Counted from the first letter of the stretch, positions 43,882 to 54,775 are shown. The stretch: DNA of 64,000 nucleotides from CAWAHD01 sp963781785 (GCA_963781785.1 CAWAHD010000005.1:930001-994000), one strand, 5' to 3'. The notes: generated from the letters alone by a model not told the origin. Made by a program: numbers and translations.

Positions 43882-46800
43882 GACCAGATCGCGACGGGCG
43901 CGAACACATCCGCCATGCGGGCAGGGTTCTGGATGCCCTGCTGCCTCATCCAGGAATCCGCCCTCTCCACTTGTGCTCGGCCCTCATCTCCCCCGAGGAT
44001 CTCGCCCAGGCGGCGGCGTGATGCGGCGGCGTAAAGATTCATGTCGATGGCCTCGAGCTGAGTGACCGCCTCGGCGAACACACTCGCTGCTCGTGACGTG
44101 TCGCCCCGGGCGGCGGCGATCCCGGCGCGAATGGGGTAAGCGAGCGCCTTCGACCATGCCATCCCCTCGCGGTCGAGCCGCCGCGCGTCGCGCTCGGCAC
44201 AGCGCAAGAGCGGGCGAGAGTCGGCCGCGCCCATCGCTGCCGCGAGCGCACAGCGGGCCCGCCTGTCGTAGAAGAAAATCCTGAGCCTCTGGATGCGCGT
44301 CAGGTGCGATCGAGCCAGGGACGGTACGTACCGAGTCGTGAGGAAGTTCCAGGCGTCCTGGTAATCCCCACGGTACATCCGGATCTGGACCTCCGCGCCG
44401 AACCACTCGTTGTGCTGGATATGAAAGCCTTGCTGAGTCCACTGGCCCAGGGCCTGGCGTAAGGTCGCCTCGGCCAATTCCGGGTCGTCTGCGGCGAGGC
44501 GGAGAGTCGACATGACGAAGGTGCTCAGGTTCGTCACCACGTGGCGATCACCGCGTTCCAGTGCCTCCTTGAGGACGACTGGCCAGCGGCGGCCCAGCTC
44601 GGCGAGCTCGCCCCGGAACTGGAGGCACCAGAGGGAAAAAAGAATCATCGCATCGAGTTCAAAAGTGACTCCCGTGCAACGCGTGCGGAAAATGTCTCGA
44701 GCCCGGTCGAGCAGCTCAACCGCCGGCTTCCATCGCCCGGTCATATACGCCGCAACTCCCCGCGCCGCAAACACCCCGCCCCAAATGTGGGGGTGATCAA
44801 CCTGCTTTGCGATCTCCTCGGCAATTCGCACGAGCTTGGAAACACGGCGCTCGCTGCGCCCGCCCGCGAAAGAGACGTAGCTGGCCTCCGCGCAGATCGC
44901 CCGGCCGATCCGATACGGCTCACCCGCCCGCAGCGCCAAGAGCAGGCTCCGCGCCTGGAAGTCCGACGACCGGATCGGGTCGATCATTCCCAGACCGTTG
45001 GCCGCCGTCCAGCATACCTCGATTCGCGTCAGATCCTCCGCGGAGACCTGGCTCGAGTCGCGCGGGCGAAAATGGAGTCCACGCAATCGGATCTTGATCC
45101 GATTCAAGGCCAGGGACACGATGGCGCCTCGAGGAGTGGCTGGAAGGGTCATCCCGACGGCGTTCAGGACCGCACTGAGCTGCGCGTGTCCTTCGTCGAG
45201 GTGGCCCGTGCTCAGGAACTGCAAGGCGGCGCGCCGCCTGAGCTCGAAGGTCTCGGCGACTGTGGCTCCGGCGACCGCGGCGAGGTATTCCCTCGCCGCC
45301 TCGGGGCCGCGCCCGGCGTTCGCCAAGGCATCCGCGAGGCCCATTCGGAGCCGGCGCGCAGGTGCGTCGTCCCCGGGTCGCAGGTCCAGGGCCAGGCGGT
45401 ACAGCTTGGCTGCGCGGTCGAAGGCCAGGGCCTCCGCCGCCTGCGCCGCCGCCTGCCCGTAATACATCCCCGCGCGGTCGTGTTGCCGGGACCAATGAAA
45501 GTGGATGGCCAGGACCTCGGGATCGGCCCGGCCCGAGGACTCGAGCACCTGCGCGAGGCTTCGGTGGTGGCCCTCGAGCGCCATCGGTGGGACGTGGGCG
45601 ACCACGGCCTCGCGGACGCGGTCGTGGTAGGTCTCGATTTCGTCACGCTCCGCAGGCCCGGTGCTGCGGATCAGCCGGCCCGACCGCAGGAGGTGTAGTG
45701 CCTTCTGCTCGCCGGCTCCCAGGAGGGCGGCTCGGGAGGCGTCGGCCTCTCCGAGCGGCCGGCCCGATACGGCGACGATCTCCAAGAGGCGCCGTGCGTC
45801 CTCCGGCAACCGCCGGACGCGCGCCCAGAGCACCTCGTCAAAGACCACCGCATCGGCCCCCGACCCTCGGTGCAAGAGGCCGGTATCGGCCTGCACATAT
45901 CGCACGAGCTCAGCGACGAAGAACGGGTTACCGCCCGACTCGCGGGCAATCGCCGCGGCGTGGGCGCGGCCGGGCTCGTCCAGGCTGCCCAGCAGGGTCA
46001 GGGCCAGGCCCTCGGCGTCCGCGGGCTCGAGCGTCCCCAAGGCCAGCACCCGGCGGTCCATGCTGGGGCTTCCCCGTTCGTGGACCTCGAGCAGTGCTCG
46101 CAAGAGCGGACTGGTCGCCGCATCGTCGCTGCGGTAACAGCCCAAAAGGAGGAGCCGTGGCCCGTTGGGTGGACGGAGGAGTTCGGAGAGCAGGACCGCG
46201 CTGTCGGAGTCGCCCCATTGCAGATCATCGATCGCCAGGACCAGCGTGCGCCGGTCTCCCAGGCGGGCCAGGAGCTCACGAAGGGCGCGAAAGGCCCGGC
46301 GCCGCAGCTCCTGCGGGTCGGGGACAAGGGAGTCGAGCCGTGACGCCGTCGCGACCGCCTCGGCCTCCCCCAGCGTTGGGAAGACCCGGACCAGGGATCG
46401 GATGTCGCCGGGCAAAAGCGCTGCGCCTCCCAGAGCGGCAGGCGATTCAGGTATTGACTCAGAGCATCGACGACACTGTCGAGCGCCTTGTAGGGCACCG
46501 ACTCCTGCTCGTAGCACCGGCCCGCGAGGACAACGGCCTGGTCGCGACCGATCAGCTCGTCCAGGAAGTGCCGGACCAGGGCGGTCTTGCCGACACCCGA
46601 AGGGCCATGGATGTAGAGGGCTACGGTCTGGCCTCGGGCCACGTCCGCGAATGCGGCCTCCAGGGACTCGAGATCTCGGCGCGGCCGACCAAAGGCGCTC
46701 GCTGATGCCGAGATGGCAAAAGGGGGATCGCGATTCTCGGCGCGCCCGTGCGGCTCCCCAGGCGGAGGAGCACATCGCGGCCCGTGGGCCGCGCCCGGGA

Positions 46801-48728
46801 TCGCGCCTGAGCAGGTCGACACACAGCACGTTCAAGTCGTCGGGGACACCGGCCACCAGCTCCGATGGTGCGGGCGGATCGAGCCGCAGCTTGTCGATCA
46901 GTATTTTGTGAGGCCGGCCCAGGAAGGGAGGGTGGCCGGTGAGCACCTCGTAGAGCATCGAGCCCAAGCTGTACCAGTCGCTGGCCGGGGAGACGGGCAG
47001 TCCTGCGGCCTGTTCCGGGGCCATGTAGGCGCTGGTGCCGAGGACGTATGGCACCAAGCTCTGGTGCAGCCCCGACGCCCCCAGGTCCGCGGCGAGCCCG
47101 AAGTCAAGAATCACGAGCCGGCCCTGTCTGGTCACCAGCACGTTCGAGGGTTTCAGGTCGCGGTGGAGCTTGCCCGCCTCATGGAGAACGGCGACCCCCT
47201 CGGCCAGTTGCAAGAGGGCGATTCGCAGCCGAGCCAGGACAGCCGGCGACAGGCTGAATCCGCGATGAGCTCGAACGCGGGGGCCCGCCTCGACCTGCTT
47301 CAGGTCGAAGGGTTCGGTGTCGCCGAGTACACTCTGGGTCGAACCTGGAGCCCCCGGTAATGATGGGCTCGTCGGTCCCAGGTCGTCGGACGTCTGCGGG
47401 AGCGGGGCTGTCTGCTCGATCCCCCATCGCACAAAGGTGAGGAAATCGACCCCTTCGACGAGCTCCATGGTGAAAAACCAGCTCGGACCGTCCGCGGTGA
47501 GCTCATGGAGCGCCACCAGGTTGGGATGGGACACGTCGGCCAGGGCTCGGAACTCTTGCTTGAAGCGGAGGATGGCCGTGGAATCGTGCCGCTTCAGGGT
47601 CTTCAAGGCCACCGCCACGCCGCGCTTCTCGTCGAACGCCCGGTAGACGACTCCCATGCCACCACGGCCCAGCTCGCTTTCGATGCGATAGCCACCCAGC
47701 CGCTTTGGGCAGCCGGCAGCTCCGGCGGGTTCGCCGCTCGTGCTGCGGCTTGCGGGCGACTCGGCAACGCTGGTAACCGGGGAGGTACCTTCTGACGCGT
47801 CAGGCCCCAGCGTTTCCATGGTCAAGAAGGCGGGGAAGAGGTCGATGATCTCGTCGGCCAGGTCTGGGAGAGCCTGGGCGTACTCCTCGGGGGTGGGCTG
47901 CTCGCCCAGGCGGCGGCGCGCGTTGAGTTCCGCGGCCAAGAGGTCGCAGAGCAGAGCCGGGCGGTACGCGTCGGCGATCTGGCCGAGGACCTCCTCGATC
48001 CGCGGCGGCTCACCCGCCTGCCAGGCCGCCTCGAATCCGTCACAGATCCGGTCGATCTGGTCGAGTACGGCCAGGGGCAGCGCGGTGCGATCGGGTGTCC
48101 TCTGGGCGCTCGATGAGGCGATCTCGTTCCCGGCGAGCCAGCTCCTGCGGATCAACTCGACCTTGCGGGCGATGGTGCGCAGGCTGCACCCGAGTTGATC
48201 GGCGACCTCCTTGTTGGAGTACCCTTCCATCCGCAGCCGCGCGACGACCCGGAGGGACTCATCGCGGAGCATCCCGAGCAGGAGGCGGCACTCGTCGGCC
48301 ACCTGCGCGGCGAACTCGGGCGTCGGCTCGGCCCCGGCGAAGCACACCGGTTCCCCTTGGAGAGAAGCGGTGTCAAGCGCAACGGGTATGCCCCGGACTA
48401 AACCCGCGCCGCGTTTCTGGCGCCCCTCGCGACGGACCTGGTCGATGGCCTTGCGCTCGGTGATCACGACCAGCAGCCGCCAGAGGTCATCGCGGTCATC
48501 GAGCCGAGGATAACGTCCGCGGGCGGCACCGCGGACGAAGCTGTCGAAGGCGCTCAGGGCAGCGTCTTCCTCGTCGGCCACGGTCCGGGGCGCACCGCGG
48601 AGCCGGTCGCGAGCCAGCCGGACCAGGGTCTCGAAATAGCGCTGCCAGAGCTTCTGGGCGGCGTCGGCGTCCCCAGCCTTGAGGGAGGCGATCCAGACGG
48701 TAACGGAGTCCTCAATCTCGCCGGCCAT
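43878..48728 (-). CDS. ECF sigma - Ser/Thr kinase - AAA ATPase - TPR fusion protein
   Basis: About 1616 residues from the ATG at 48728. Residues 1-200 form an ECF sigma factor (SVTVWIASLKAGDADAAQKL, AFDSFVRGAARGRYPRL, DLWRLLVVITERKAIDQVRR, EGYSNKEVADQLGCSLRTIA). A linker (IDRICDGFEAAWQAGEPPRI) leads to a kinase: LGRGGMGVVYRAF near 355, VALKTLK, LHRDLKPSN near 522, LDFGLA near 542, MAPEQ. An ATPase module follows, with Walker B-like LVLAIDDLQWGD, then long TPR-like helices. Between about 46,800 and 46,425 the good sequence leaves this frame: the P-loop GPSGVGKTALVRHF is in another one. Three one-base additions near 46795, 46681 and 46425 restore all of it. In related planctomycetes sigma and kinase are often separate genes; here they are one. 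Confidence 0.85.
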   Translation of the reverse strand: MAGEIEDSVTVWIASLKAGDADAAQKLWQRYFETLVRLARDRLRGAPRTVADEEDAALSAFDSFVRGAARGRYPRLDDRDDLWRLLVVITERKAIDQVRREGRQKRGAGLVRGIPVALDTASLQGEPVCFAGAEPTPEFAAQVADECRLLLGMLRDESLRVVARLRMEGYSNKEVADQLGCSLRTIARKVELIRRSWLAGNEIASSSAQRTPDRTALPLAVLDQIDRICDGFEAAWQAGEPPRIEEVLGQIADAYRPALLCDLLAAELNARRRLGEQPTPEEYAQALPDLADEIIDLFPAFLTMETLGPDASEGTSPVTSVAESPASRSTSGEPAGAAGCPKRLGGYRIESELGRGGMGVVYRAFDEKRGVAVALKTLKRHDSTAILRFKQEFRALADVSHPNLVALHELTADGPSWFFTMELVEGVDFLTFVRWGIEQTAPLPQTSDDLGPTSPSLPGAPGSTQSVLGDTEPFDLKQVEAGPRVRAHRGFSLSPAVLARLRIALLQLAEGVAVLHEAGKLHRDLKPSNVLVTRQGRLVILDFGLAADLGASGLHQSLVPYVLGTSAYMAPEQAAGLPVSPASDWYSLGSMLYEVLTGHPPFLGRPHKILIDKLRLDPPAPSELVAGVPDDLNVLCVDLLRRDPGRGPRAAMCSSAWGAARARRESRSPFCHLGISERLWSAAPRSRVPGGRIRGRGPRPDRSPLHPWPFGCRQDRPGPALPGRADRSRPGRCPRGPVLRAGVGALQGARQCRRCSESIPESPAALGGAALLPGDIRSLVRVFPTLGEAEAVATASRLDSLVPDPQELRRRAFRALRELLARLGDRRTLVLAIDDLQWGDSDSAVLLSELLRPPNGPRLLLLGCYRSDDAATSPLLRALLEVHERGSPSMDRRVLALGTLEPADAEGLALTLLGSLDEPGRAHAAAIARESGGNPFFVAELVRYVQADTGLLHRGSGADAVVFDEVLWARVRRLPEDARRLLEIVAVSGRPLGEADASRAALLGAGEQKALHLLRSGRLIRSTGPAERDEIETYHDRVREAVVAHVPPMALEGHHRSLAQVLESSGRADPEVLAIHFHWSRQHDRAGMYYGQAAAQAAEALAFDRAAKLYRLALDLRPGDDAPARRLRMGLADALANAGRGPEAAREYLAAVAGATVAETFELRRRAALQFLSTGHLDEGHAQLSAVLNAVGMTLPATPRGAIVSLALNRIKIRLRGLHFRPRDSSQVSAEDLTRIEVCWTAANGLGMIDPIRSSDFQARSLLLALRAGEPYRIGRAICAEASYVSFAGGRSERRVSKLVRIAEEIAKQVDHPHIWGGVFAARGVAAYMTGRWKPAVELLDRARDIFRTRCTGVTFELDAMILFSLWCLQFRGELAELGRRWPVVLKEALERGDRHVVTNLSTFVMSTLRLAADDPELAEATLRQALGQWTQQGFHIQHNEWFGAEVQIRMYRGDYQDAWNFLTTRYVPSLARSHLTRIQRLRIFFYDRRARCALAAAMGAADSRPLLRCAERDARRLDREGMAWSKALAYPIRAGIAAARGDTSRAASVFAEAVTQLEAIDMNLYAAASRRRLGEILGGDEGRAQVERADSWMRQQGIQNPARMADVFAPVAIWS

Positions 48729-49030
48729 GCAGTAGTTCCCAGGTTGCGGGATCGAGCCGCCCGTGACGGCGTGATTCTGCCGCATTCTAACGCGTCCGCC
48801 GGTACCAGTCTCAAAAAATTCTTGCCGCTGGGGTGGCATTTCCCGGCGATGGCTGTGGATGAGGATGTTGTGGGCCAGATTTTCCTTGGGCGGAAAAATC
48901 GGAGGGCCGGGGAGGTTCCGCCGTCCAGCAGGTCTGTCCCCGGCCCGGTACCATCCCGGCGCTCGGTCTGCGCGCCGGGGCGATGGCGTTGTGATTGTAC
49001 CGCAGACCAGCTCCCGAAAGGAGAAGCATC
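48729..49030. other. Divergent control region
   Basis: 300 bp between the sigma-kinase fusion (minus) and the TIGR03118 gene (plus); presumably holds promoters for both. GGAGAAG precedes the ATG at 49031. No defined promoter boxes seen. Confidence 0.45.
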
Positions 49031-50329
49031 ATGTTGTTCACTTCCTGGCTGCGAAACTCGAGCCGCTGGGCCCCCGCAGCGCGGCGGCGCACACAAACGT
49101 CCTCTCGTCCGCGGGCCAGATTCCGCCCGAGAATGGAAGCGATCGAAGATCGCTGCTTGCTCAGCGGCTACCAGCAAACGAATCTGGTGGGCTACCAGTC
49201 CGACATGGCGCACTTGACCGACTCCAACCTGAACGGCTGGGGCATGGCTTCCCTGCCGGACGGGTCTTTCGTTGTGTCCAACACGTTCACCACCGGGCTG
49301 GCCACGTTTTATAGCAGCTCCGGCCGCGTGCTCCCGCAGACGATCACCATCCCGGGGTCGGCATCGCCGGTCATCGATCAGGCGCTCGGGATCGGTCCCG
49401 GCGGCCATCCCACCGGCGTGGTCTACAATCCGACGAATCACTTTGTGATCTCGGAACATGGCAAGTCCGCACCGGCGTGGCTGATCTTCGATTCGCTCGA
49501 CGGCACCATCAGCGGCTGGAACCCCTACGTCGATCCGACGCATGCGATCGTCATGGCGGACAATGGCGCCGCCGGCGACGCCTACACCGGGCTCGAAATG
49601 GCCCAGAACAGCCAGGGGCATTATGTCCTGTATGCGACCGATTTCACCCAGAACCGCGTGGAGATGTTCAATGGCGACTTCCAGCCCATCGGCTCGTTCA
49701 CTGATCCGACCGTGACGAGCATTGAGCCAAGCTTTGGCGCCTGGTCGGTGCAAGCCGTGGGCGACGAGCTCTATGTCACCTTCGCATCTCTCGCGAATAC
49801 TCATGGCGGCGTGGTGGACGTGTTCGATACGGACGGCAACCTGCTCACGCCCCAGCATTTCGCCGCCAACGCCTTCGACGCGGGCCCGCTGGAAAACCCC
49901 TGGGGAATCATCCAGGCTCCGGCGAACTTCGGCGCGTACAGCAACGACCTCTTGATCGGCAACGTGGCGGGGGCCGGCAACATCAACGTTTTTGACCCGT
50001 CCACCGGCGCCTACCTCGGACAGCTCGACCACCCGGACGGCACCCCGATCGCCATCACCGGGCTGTGGGACCTGGAATTCGGCGACGGCACGGCGCACGG
50101 CGGCAACACCAACCAGCTCTTCTTTGATGCAGGGCCCAACGCGCCGGGCGTGTCCATCAACGGCCTCTTTGGCGCGATCCAGCCGGCCGGACACCAGGGC
50201 GGCAAAGGCGGCCGCGATCACGTGCGCTCACAGCACGTACGGCAGACGCTCACCCGGCAGCAACCGCGGCTGGTCGTGCAACACGCCCACGCCGACCGGC
50301 AGGGCGCGGGTGCGACGGCGGCCCCGTAG
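49031..50329 (+). CDS. TIGR03118 family surface protein
   Basis: 432 residues. Basic start, then MEAIEDRCLLSG, the planctomycete surface tag. The rest has QTNLVGYQSDMAHLTDSNLN, GWGMASLPDGSFVVSNTFTT, GHPTGVVYNPTN, FDSLDGTISGWNPYVD, AYTGLEMA, LYATDFTQNRVEMFNGDF, NPWGIIQAPANFGAYSNDLL, FDPSTGAYLGQLDHPDGTPI and FFDAGPNAPGVSINGLFGAI, which follow the TIGR03118 model to its end, followed by a basic tail. ATG at 49031 has GGAGAAG in front. It is a second member besides that at 17201 and opens the surface block on the + strand. Confidence 0.88.
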   Translation: MLFTSWLRNSSRWAPAARRRTQTSSRPRARFRPRMEAIEDRCLLSGYQQTNLVGYQSDMAHLTDSNLNGWGMASLPDGSFVVSNTFTTGLATFYSSSGRVLPQTITIPGSASPVIDQALGIGPGGHPTGVVYNPTNHFVISEHGKSAPAWLIFDSLDGTISGWNPYVDPTHAIVMADNGAAGDAYTGLEMAQNSQGHYVLYATDFTQNRVEMFNGDFQPIGSFTDPTVTSIEPSFGAWSVQAVGDELYVTFASLANTHGGVVDVFDTDGNLLTPQHFAANAFDAGPLENPWGIIQAPANFGAYSNDLLIGNVAGAGNINVFDPSTGAYLGQLDHPDGTPIAITGLWDLEFGDGTAHGGNTNQLFFDAGPNAPGVSINGLFGAIQPAGHQGGKGGRDHVRSQHVRQTLTRQQPRLVVQHAHADRQGAGATAAP

Positions 50330-50731
50330 GCGTAGCCGCGCCGCGGCGCCGGTTTTCATCGAGGCGATCCCCGATTCGGACCCGAGGGACGAGGTTCGCT
50401 CTGTCTGCAGAGCTGTCGGTGCCGTTGAAAACTGGCTCCCTCTCCCTCAGGGAGAGGGCTGGGGTGAGGGGTCGCATTTCAGCAGCCACTCGTTGCAGCA
50501 AGAGCCACGCGATTGGCGAACAGCCGAGCGAACGAAAGCCCAGCCTTGGGTGTACGCCGGCCCTCACCCCAGCCCTCTCCCCCAGGGAGAGGGAGCCAGT
50601 AATGCGCAACAAAAAGCTGCCCCATGAGTTCGGCGGTTGCCCCCGAGTTCCGGTGTGTTTTCATCAGCGCAGGGTCGCCCCGGACGATTGCTCCCCAGGT
50701 CTCCTTGAACCATTCCACGGAGTCACCCGAC
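50330..50731. other. Interval with inverted repeat, no visible gene
   Basis: Apart from the paired repeat at 50435-50597 nothing recognised. Confidence 0.5.
50435..50597. repeat. Inverted pair of GC-rich intergenic repeats
   Basis: One copy at 50435-50471 (GGCTCCCTCTCCCTCAGGGA, then GAGGGCTGGGGTGAGGG) and its near-complement at 50561-50597, about 90 bp apart. Each is itself a hairpin (CCCTCTCCCT-CA-GGGAGAGGG). The pair can fold into one long stem between two surface-protein genes, possibly ending transcription or protecting RNA. Confidence 0.8.
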
Positions 50732-53700
50732 ATGAAGAACCTTCAATTCGCGAATCTGCGCCGGAGGATCCGGTCCCGGTCTGCTCGGGCGTACCGCCGT
50801 CAGACCCAGGTCGAGGCACTGGAGAGCCGCACGATGCTTAGCGGGACGGCCGCGCCACTGGCGACCTACGACCAGATCCCCATGAGCTTTGAAGTCAACC
50901 AGGGACAGACCGATGCCCAGGTCCAGTATCTGGCCCAGGGCGCCGGCTACACGCTGTTCCTCACTCCCGAGGAAGCCGTCCTGAGCCTCGGGGCGACCAC
51001 TGCCGGCCTAGCACAACCGTCGCCGGGGGCCGTGTTGCGGATGCGGCTTGCTGGCGCCGCCGCGACGCCGCAACTGGTGGGGCAAGATCCGCTCCCCGGG
51101 ACGAGCAACTACATCATGGGCAACAACCCAAGCCAGTGGGTCACGAGCGTGCCCAACTTCGCCCGGGTGGAGGAGCCGGGCGTCTATCCCGGCGTCGATC
51201 TGGTGTACTACGGCAACCAGCAGCAGTTGGAGTACGACTTCACGGTCGCGCCGGGAGCCGACCCGGGGGTGATCCGGCTGGCCTTCTCGGGGGCCGAGTC
51301 GATGGCACTCGACGCCCAGGGCAACCTCGTCTTGCACACGGCCGCGGGCGACGTCGTCGAGCATGCGCCGGTGCTCTACCAGGAGAAGGGCGGCGCCCGC
51401 CAGGCCGTCGCGGGCAACTACGTGCTGGAGCCGGACGGCCAGGTCGGCTTCGCGGTGGGAAGCTATGACCCCAGCCAGCCGCTGGTCATCGATCCCACCC
51501 TGGTGTATTCCACCCTCCTGGGCGGCGACGGCAATGACCAGGGCAATGCGATCGCCGTGGACCAGGACGGGAATGTCTATATCACCGGATTCACCGATTC
51601 GGACAACTTTCCGGAGACCGGCGATGGCGTCCCGGGGAACCTCGGCAGCCAGAACATCTTTGTGTCCAAGCTCAATGCCGCCGGCACGGCGCTGGTCTAC
51701 TCGACCTACGTGGGCGCCGACGTGAGCTCTCAAGCCAACGGGATCGCCGTGGACTCGGCCGGTGACGCCTACATCACCGGATTCCACCGAGTCGGACAAC
51801 TTCCCGACCACCGCCGGTGCCTTCCAGACGGATGGCTTCAGCGGCGCCTTCGTGGCCAAGCTCAATGCCACCGGTTCGGCGCTGGTCTACTCCACCTACC
51901 TGGACGGCGGTGACGATGGCACCAGTCAAGGCAACGCGATCGCCGTGGACTCCTCCGGCGACGCCTACGTCACGGGTGCCACCACTTCCTTCGACTTCCC
52001 AACCACCTCCGGCGCCTTCCAGACGGATAACGAGGACGGCGGCGCCTTCGTGGCAAAGCTCAACGCCACTGGTTCGGCTTTGGTCTACTCGACCTGCCTG
52101 GGCAATAACGGGGATTCCGGCAACGGGATCGCCGTGGACTCTGCCGGCGACGCCTACGTCACGGGAACGACCAGTCTCAACGACTTCCCGACCACCGCCG
52201 GCGCCTTTCAGACAGTGCGGGAGGGTTTCTACGCCACTGCCTTCGTGACCAAGCTCAATGCCGCCGGTTCGGCGCTGATTTACTCCACCTACCTTGGCGG
52301 CAATGGCTACGATCAAGGCAACGGGATCGCCGTGGACTCGGCCGGCGACGCCTACATCACGGGAACGACCGGTTCTACCGACTTCCCAATCACCGCCGGC
52401 GCCTTCCAGACCGTGAACGGTGACAACGATGCCTTCGTGACGAAACTCAATGCTGACGGTACGGCGCTGGTCTACTCCACCTTCCTCGGCGGCAGTGGTT
52501 ACAGTCAAGGCAACGGAATCGCCCTGGACTCATCCGGCGACGCATGGATCACGGGATCGACCCAATCGGCCGACTTCCCGACGACTTCCGACGCCGTGCA
52601 ATCCGATTTCTTCGAAAACTTCGACGCCTTCGTTTCGGAGCTCAACGCCGACGGCACGGCGCTCGAGTACTCGACCTACCTGGGCGGCGCTGACGACAGC
52701 GACAACGGTAATGTTGACTCCGGACAAGCCATCGCCGTGGACTCGGCCGGCAACATCTACGTCACGGGGCATGCCAGCCCGGGCAATTTCCCGATCGAGA
52801 ACGCGCTTCAGTCGACCCAGGGCGGTGGCGCCGGCGATGCCTTCATCGCGAAGTTCGCGTTCGGTCAAGGTCAAGTCACGACGTCCGCTGACACCACGAC
52901 GCTCAGGTCCTCCCAGAGTTCTTCGACCCTCGGCGAGATGGTCACCTTCACGGCCACCGTGGCGCCCGCGTCCGGAACGACGGGCACGCCGACGGGTACG
53001 GTGACCTTCGAGGAGGGGACGACCGTGCTGGGGACCGCCACGCTGGGCACGAGCGGCACGGCCACCTTCTCCGCCGCGACCCTGGCCGTGGGCTCGAACA
53101 CCATCACCGCCGCCTACAGCGGCGACGCCAACTTCGTTACCTCCAGCGGGACGACGGTCGAGGCGGTCAGCCAGGCGGGGTCGACCACGGCCCTCGCCGC
53201 GTCGCCCAACACCGTGACCGCCGGCCAGGCGGTCACGTTCACGGCGACCGTGACGCCCGAGGCGGGTTCGACGGCCACACCGACGGGCAGCGTGACGTTC
53301 GAGGAAGGGCGAGCGGTGCTGGGAACTTCCGCGCTCGACCACGGCGTGGCCACCTTCTCCCTTGCGAGCCTGGCTGTGGGCTCGAACTTGATCACCGCGG
53401 TTTACAGCGGCGATGCCAACTTCGCCACGGCCAGCGGCGTCACCACGGTGACGGTCAACGCCCCGCCGGCCACCAGCGACGGTCCCCGGCTTACCCGCGT
53501 CCAGCGCTTCGGATTCCACACCATGCCGACGACGGTGGTTCTCACATTCGACCAGCCGCTCGATCCCGGGTCAGCCGAGGACGTCCGAAACTATGTCATC
53601 CTCGATCCCAGCGGCCATCGGGTCCGCATCAACCGGGCGGTGCTCGACGCGACTGGCCACACGGTCACGCTGCATCCGGCCCAACAGATCAGCATCCACC

Positions 53701-54053
53701 AGCCCTACCAGTTGATCGTCAACGGTGCGGGGCCAGGCGCCGTGAGCAACATGAGCGGCCAGCCCCTCGACAGCATGGACGCGGGCCAACCGGGCACGAG
53801 CGACCACGTCGTCCTGACCTGGCGCCAGCTCGTGCTGGGGGAAGTGTCAGAGGCGTTCCGGATTCGATATGGGCTCGTTCCCAAAGTCCCGCGAGCCAAG
53901 ATCCCTTCCGGTGTTTCGTCGCCGAAGGCCGCCTTGGGGAACCGGGCGGGCGAAAACGGGGACCGAGGCGAAGGGGGCGAAAACGGGGACGGGACTGGTA
54001 CGCAAATGAGGAAAATGGCGTCGCCCAGCGAGGGCGCGTTCGTCAAGCGCTGA
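50732..54053 (+). pseudogene. SBBP/DUF7948 surface protein with Ig-like domains, one-base frameshift
   Basis: The start MKNLQFANLRRRIRSRSARA leads to VEALESRTMLSG, the surface tag. Then comes a DUF7948-type domain (MSFEVNQGQTDAQVQYLAQG), several SBBP seven-bladed propeller units (ALVYSTYLGG, GIAVDSAGDAYITG, DFPTTAGAFQT), two group-3 bacterial Ig-like domains (TPTGTVTFEEGTTVLGTATL) and an Ig-like C-terminus. The first frame fails at 51783, where TTCCACCGAG stands for the expected TTCACCGAG; removing one C gives 1106 residues in one frame. If the break is real, only the N-terminal third would be made. Function: presumably an envelope or secreted adhesin-like protein. Confidence 0.88.
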
Positions 54054-54136
54054 CCGGAGCCCTGCACGGCCCTCTGCCATCGCGGGGAGCGCCTCATCCC
54101 GGAACCCGATGAATCGAATCCCGAAAGGAGCCATCG

Positions 54137-54505
54137 ATGTCGAGCCCTGATTTCCAGCACCTGCGCTTGAGCATGGTCAAGGACGTCGCGGTGGTCGAGA
54201 TCCGCACCAGGGATCTGCAGGGTCCGATACTGGCCCGGGAGCTCGGCACCGAGCTGGCCCTGGTGGCCGCCCAGGAATGGGCGCGGCGGCTGCTGGTCAA
54301 CTTTCGCCGGGTCAGGTACGTCGGCAGCACGGGCTTCGCGGCGCTGTTCAAGTTGGTGAGCCGGGCCCGGGCGGAGGGCCGGGAGGTGAAGCTGTGCGGG
54401 ATGGAGACGGGCGTGCGGCTCGGGGCCGAGATCGTCGGCCTGGAGAAACTCGTCGAGATCCACGACGACGAGGCCGCGGCGCTCCGGACCTTCGCGAGGG
54501 CCTGA
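54137..54505 (+). CDS. STAS-domain anti-anti-sigma-like protein
   Basis: 122 residues: LRLSMVKDVAVVEIRTRDLQ, ARELGTELALVAAQEWARRL, LVNFRRVRYVGSTGFAALFK, LVSRARAEGREVKLCGMETG and GLEKLVEIHDDEAAAL follow the STAS fold. The loop VGSTGF has Ser-Thr at the place where SpoIIAA-type proteins are phosphorylated (D-S-S-G). In the known systems STAS proteins bind anti-sigma kinases; no HPK-type anti-sigma gene is near, so the partner is unknown. AAAGGAG precedes the ATG. It lies between surface-protein genes on the same strand and may be cotranscribed. Confidence 0.85.
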   Translation: MSSPDFQHLRLSMVKDVAVVEIRTRDLQGPILARELGTELALVAAQEWARRLLVNFRRVRYVGSTGFAALFKLVSRARAEGREVKLCGMETGVRLGAEIVGLEKLVEIHDDEAAALRTFARA

Positions 54506-54775
54506 GAGAAACTTGGTGTCAGATCGGACCTCGAGAAGAAGCGGAACCGTGATACGTGGCCAACGGCGACGGGGGCACGGTTCGCGGCCGTCCTCAGGCC
54601 AAGGGCGCCGCCGGTCAGCCTCCCGCGCGGGCCATCCCGGTCAATTCGAAAGAAAAAACCGACCCGCCCTGGCGCTCTTGGCCCACGGATTTCGCATTGG
54701 ATCGCGGGCGACGAGCGGCGGGCTCGATCCGCGGCTTTAGCTACGACAGGTCGGACGTCGATGGAGGAATAACCG

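Noticed and set aside
48554..50221. 555-codon minus frame over the TIGR03118 gene
   Set aside because: Antisense to a clear family member and overlapping the start of the sigma-kinase fusion; no similarity seen.
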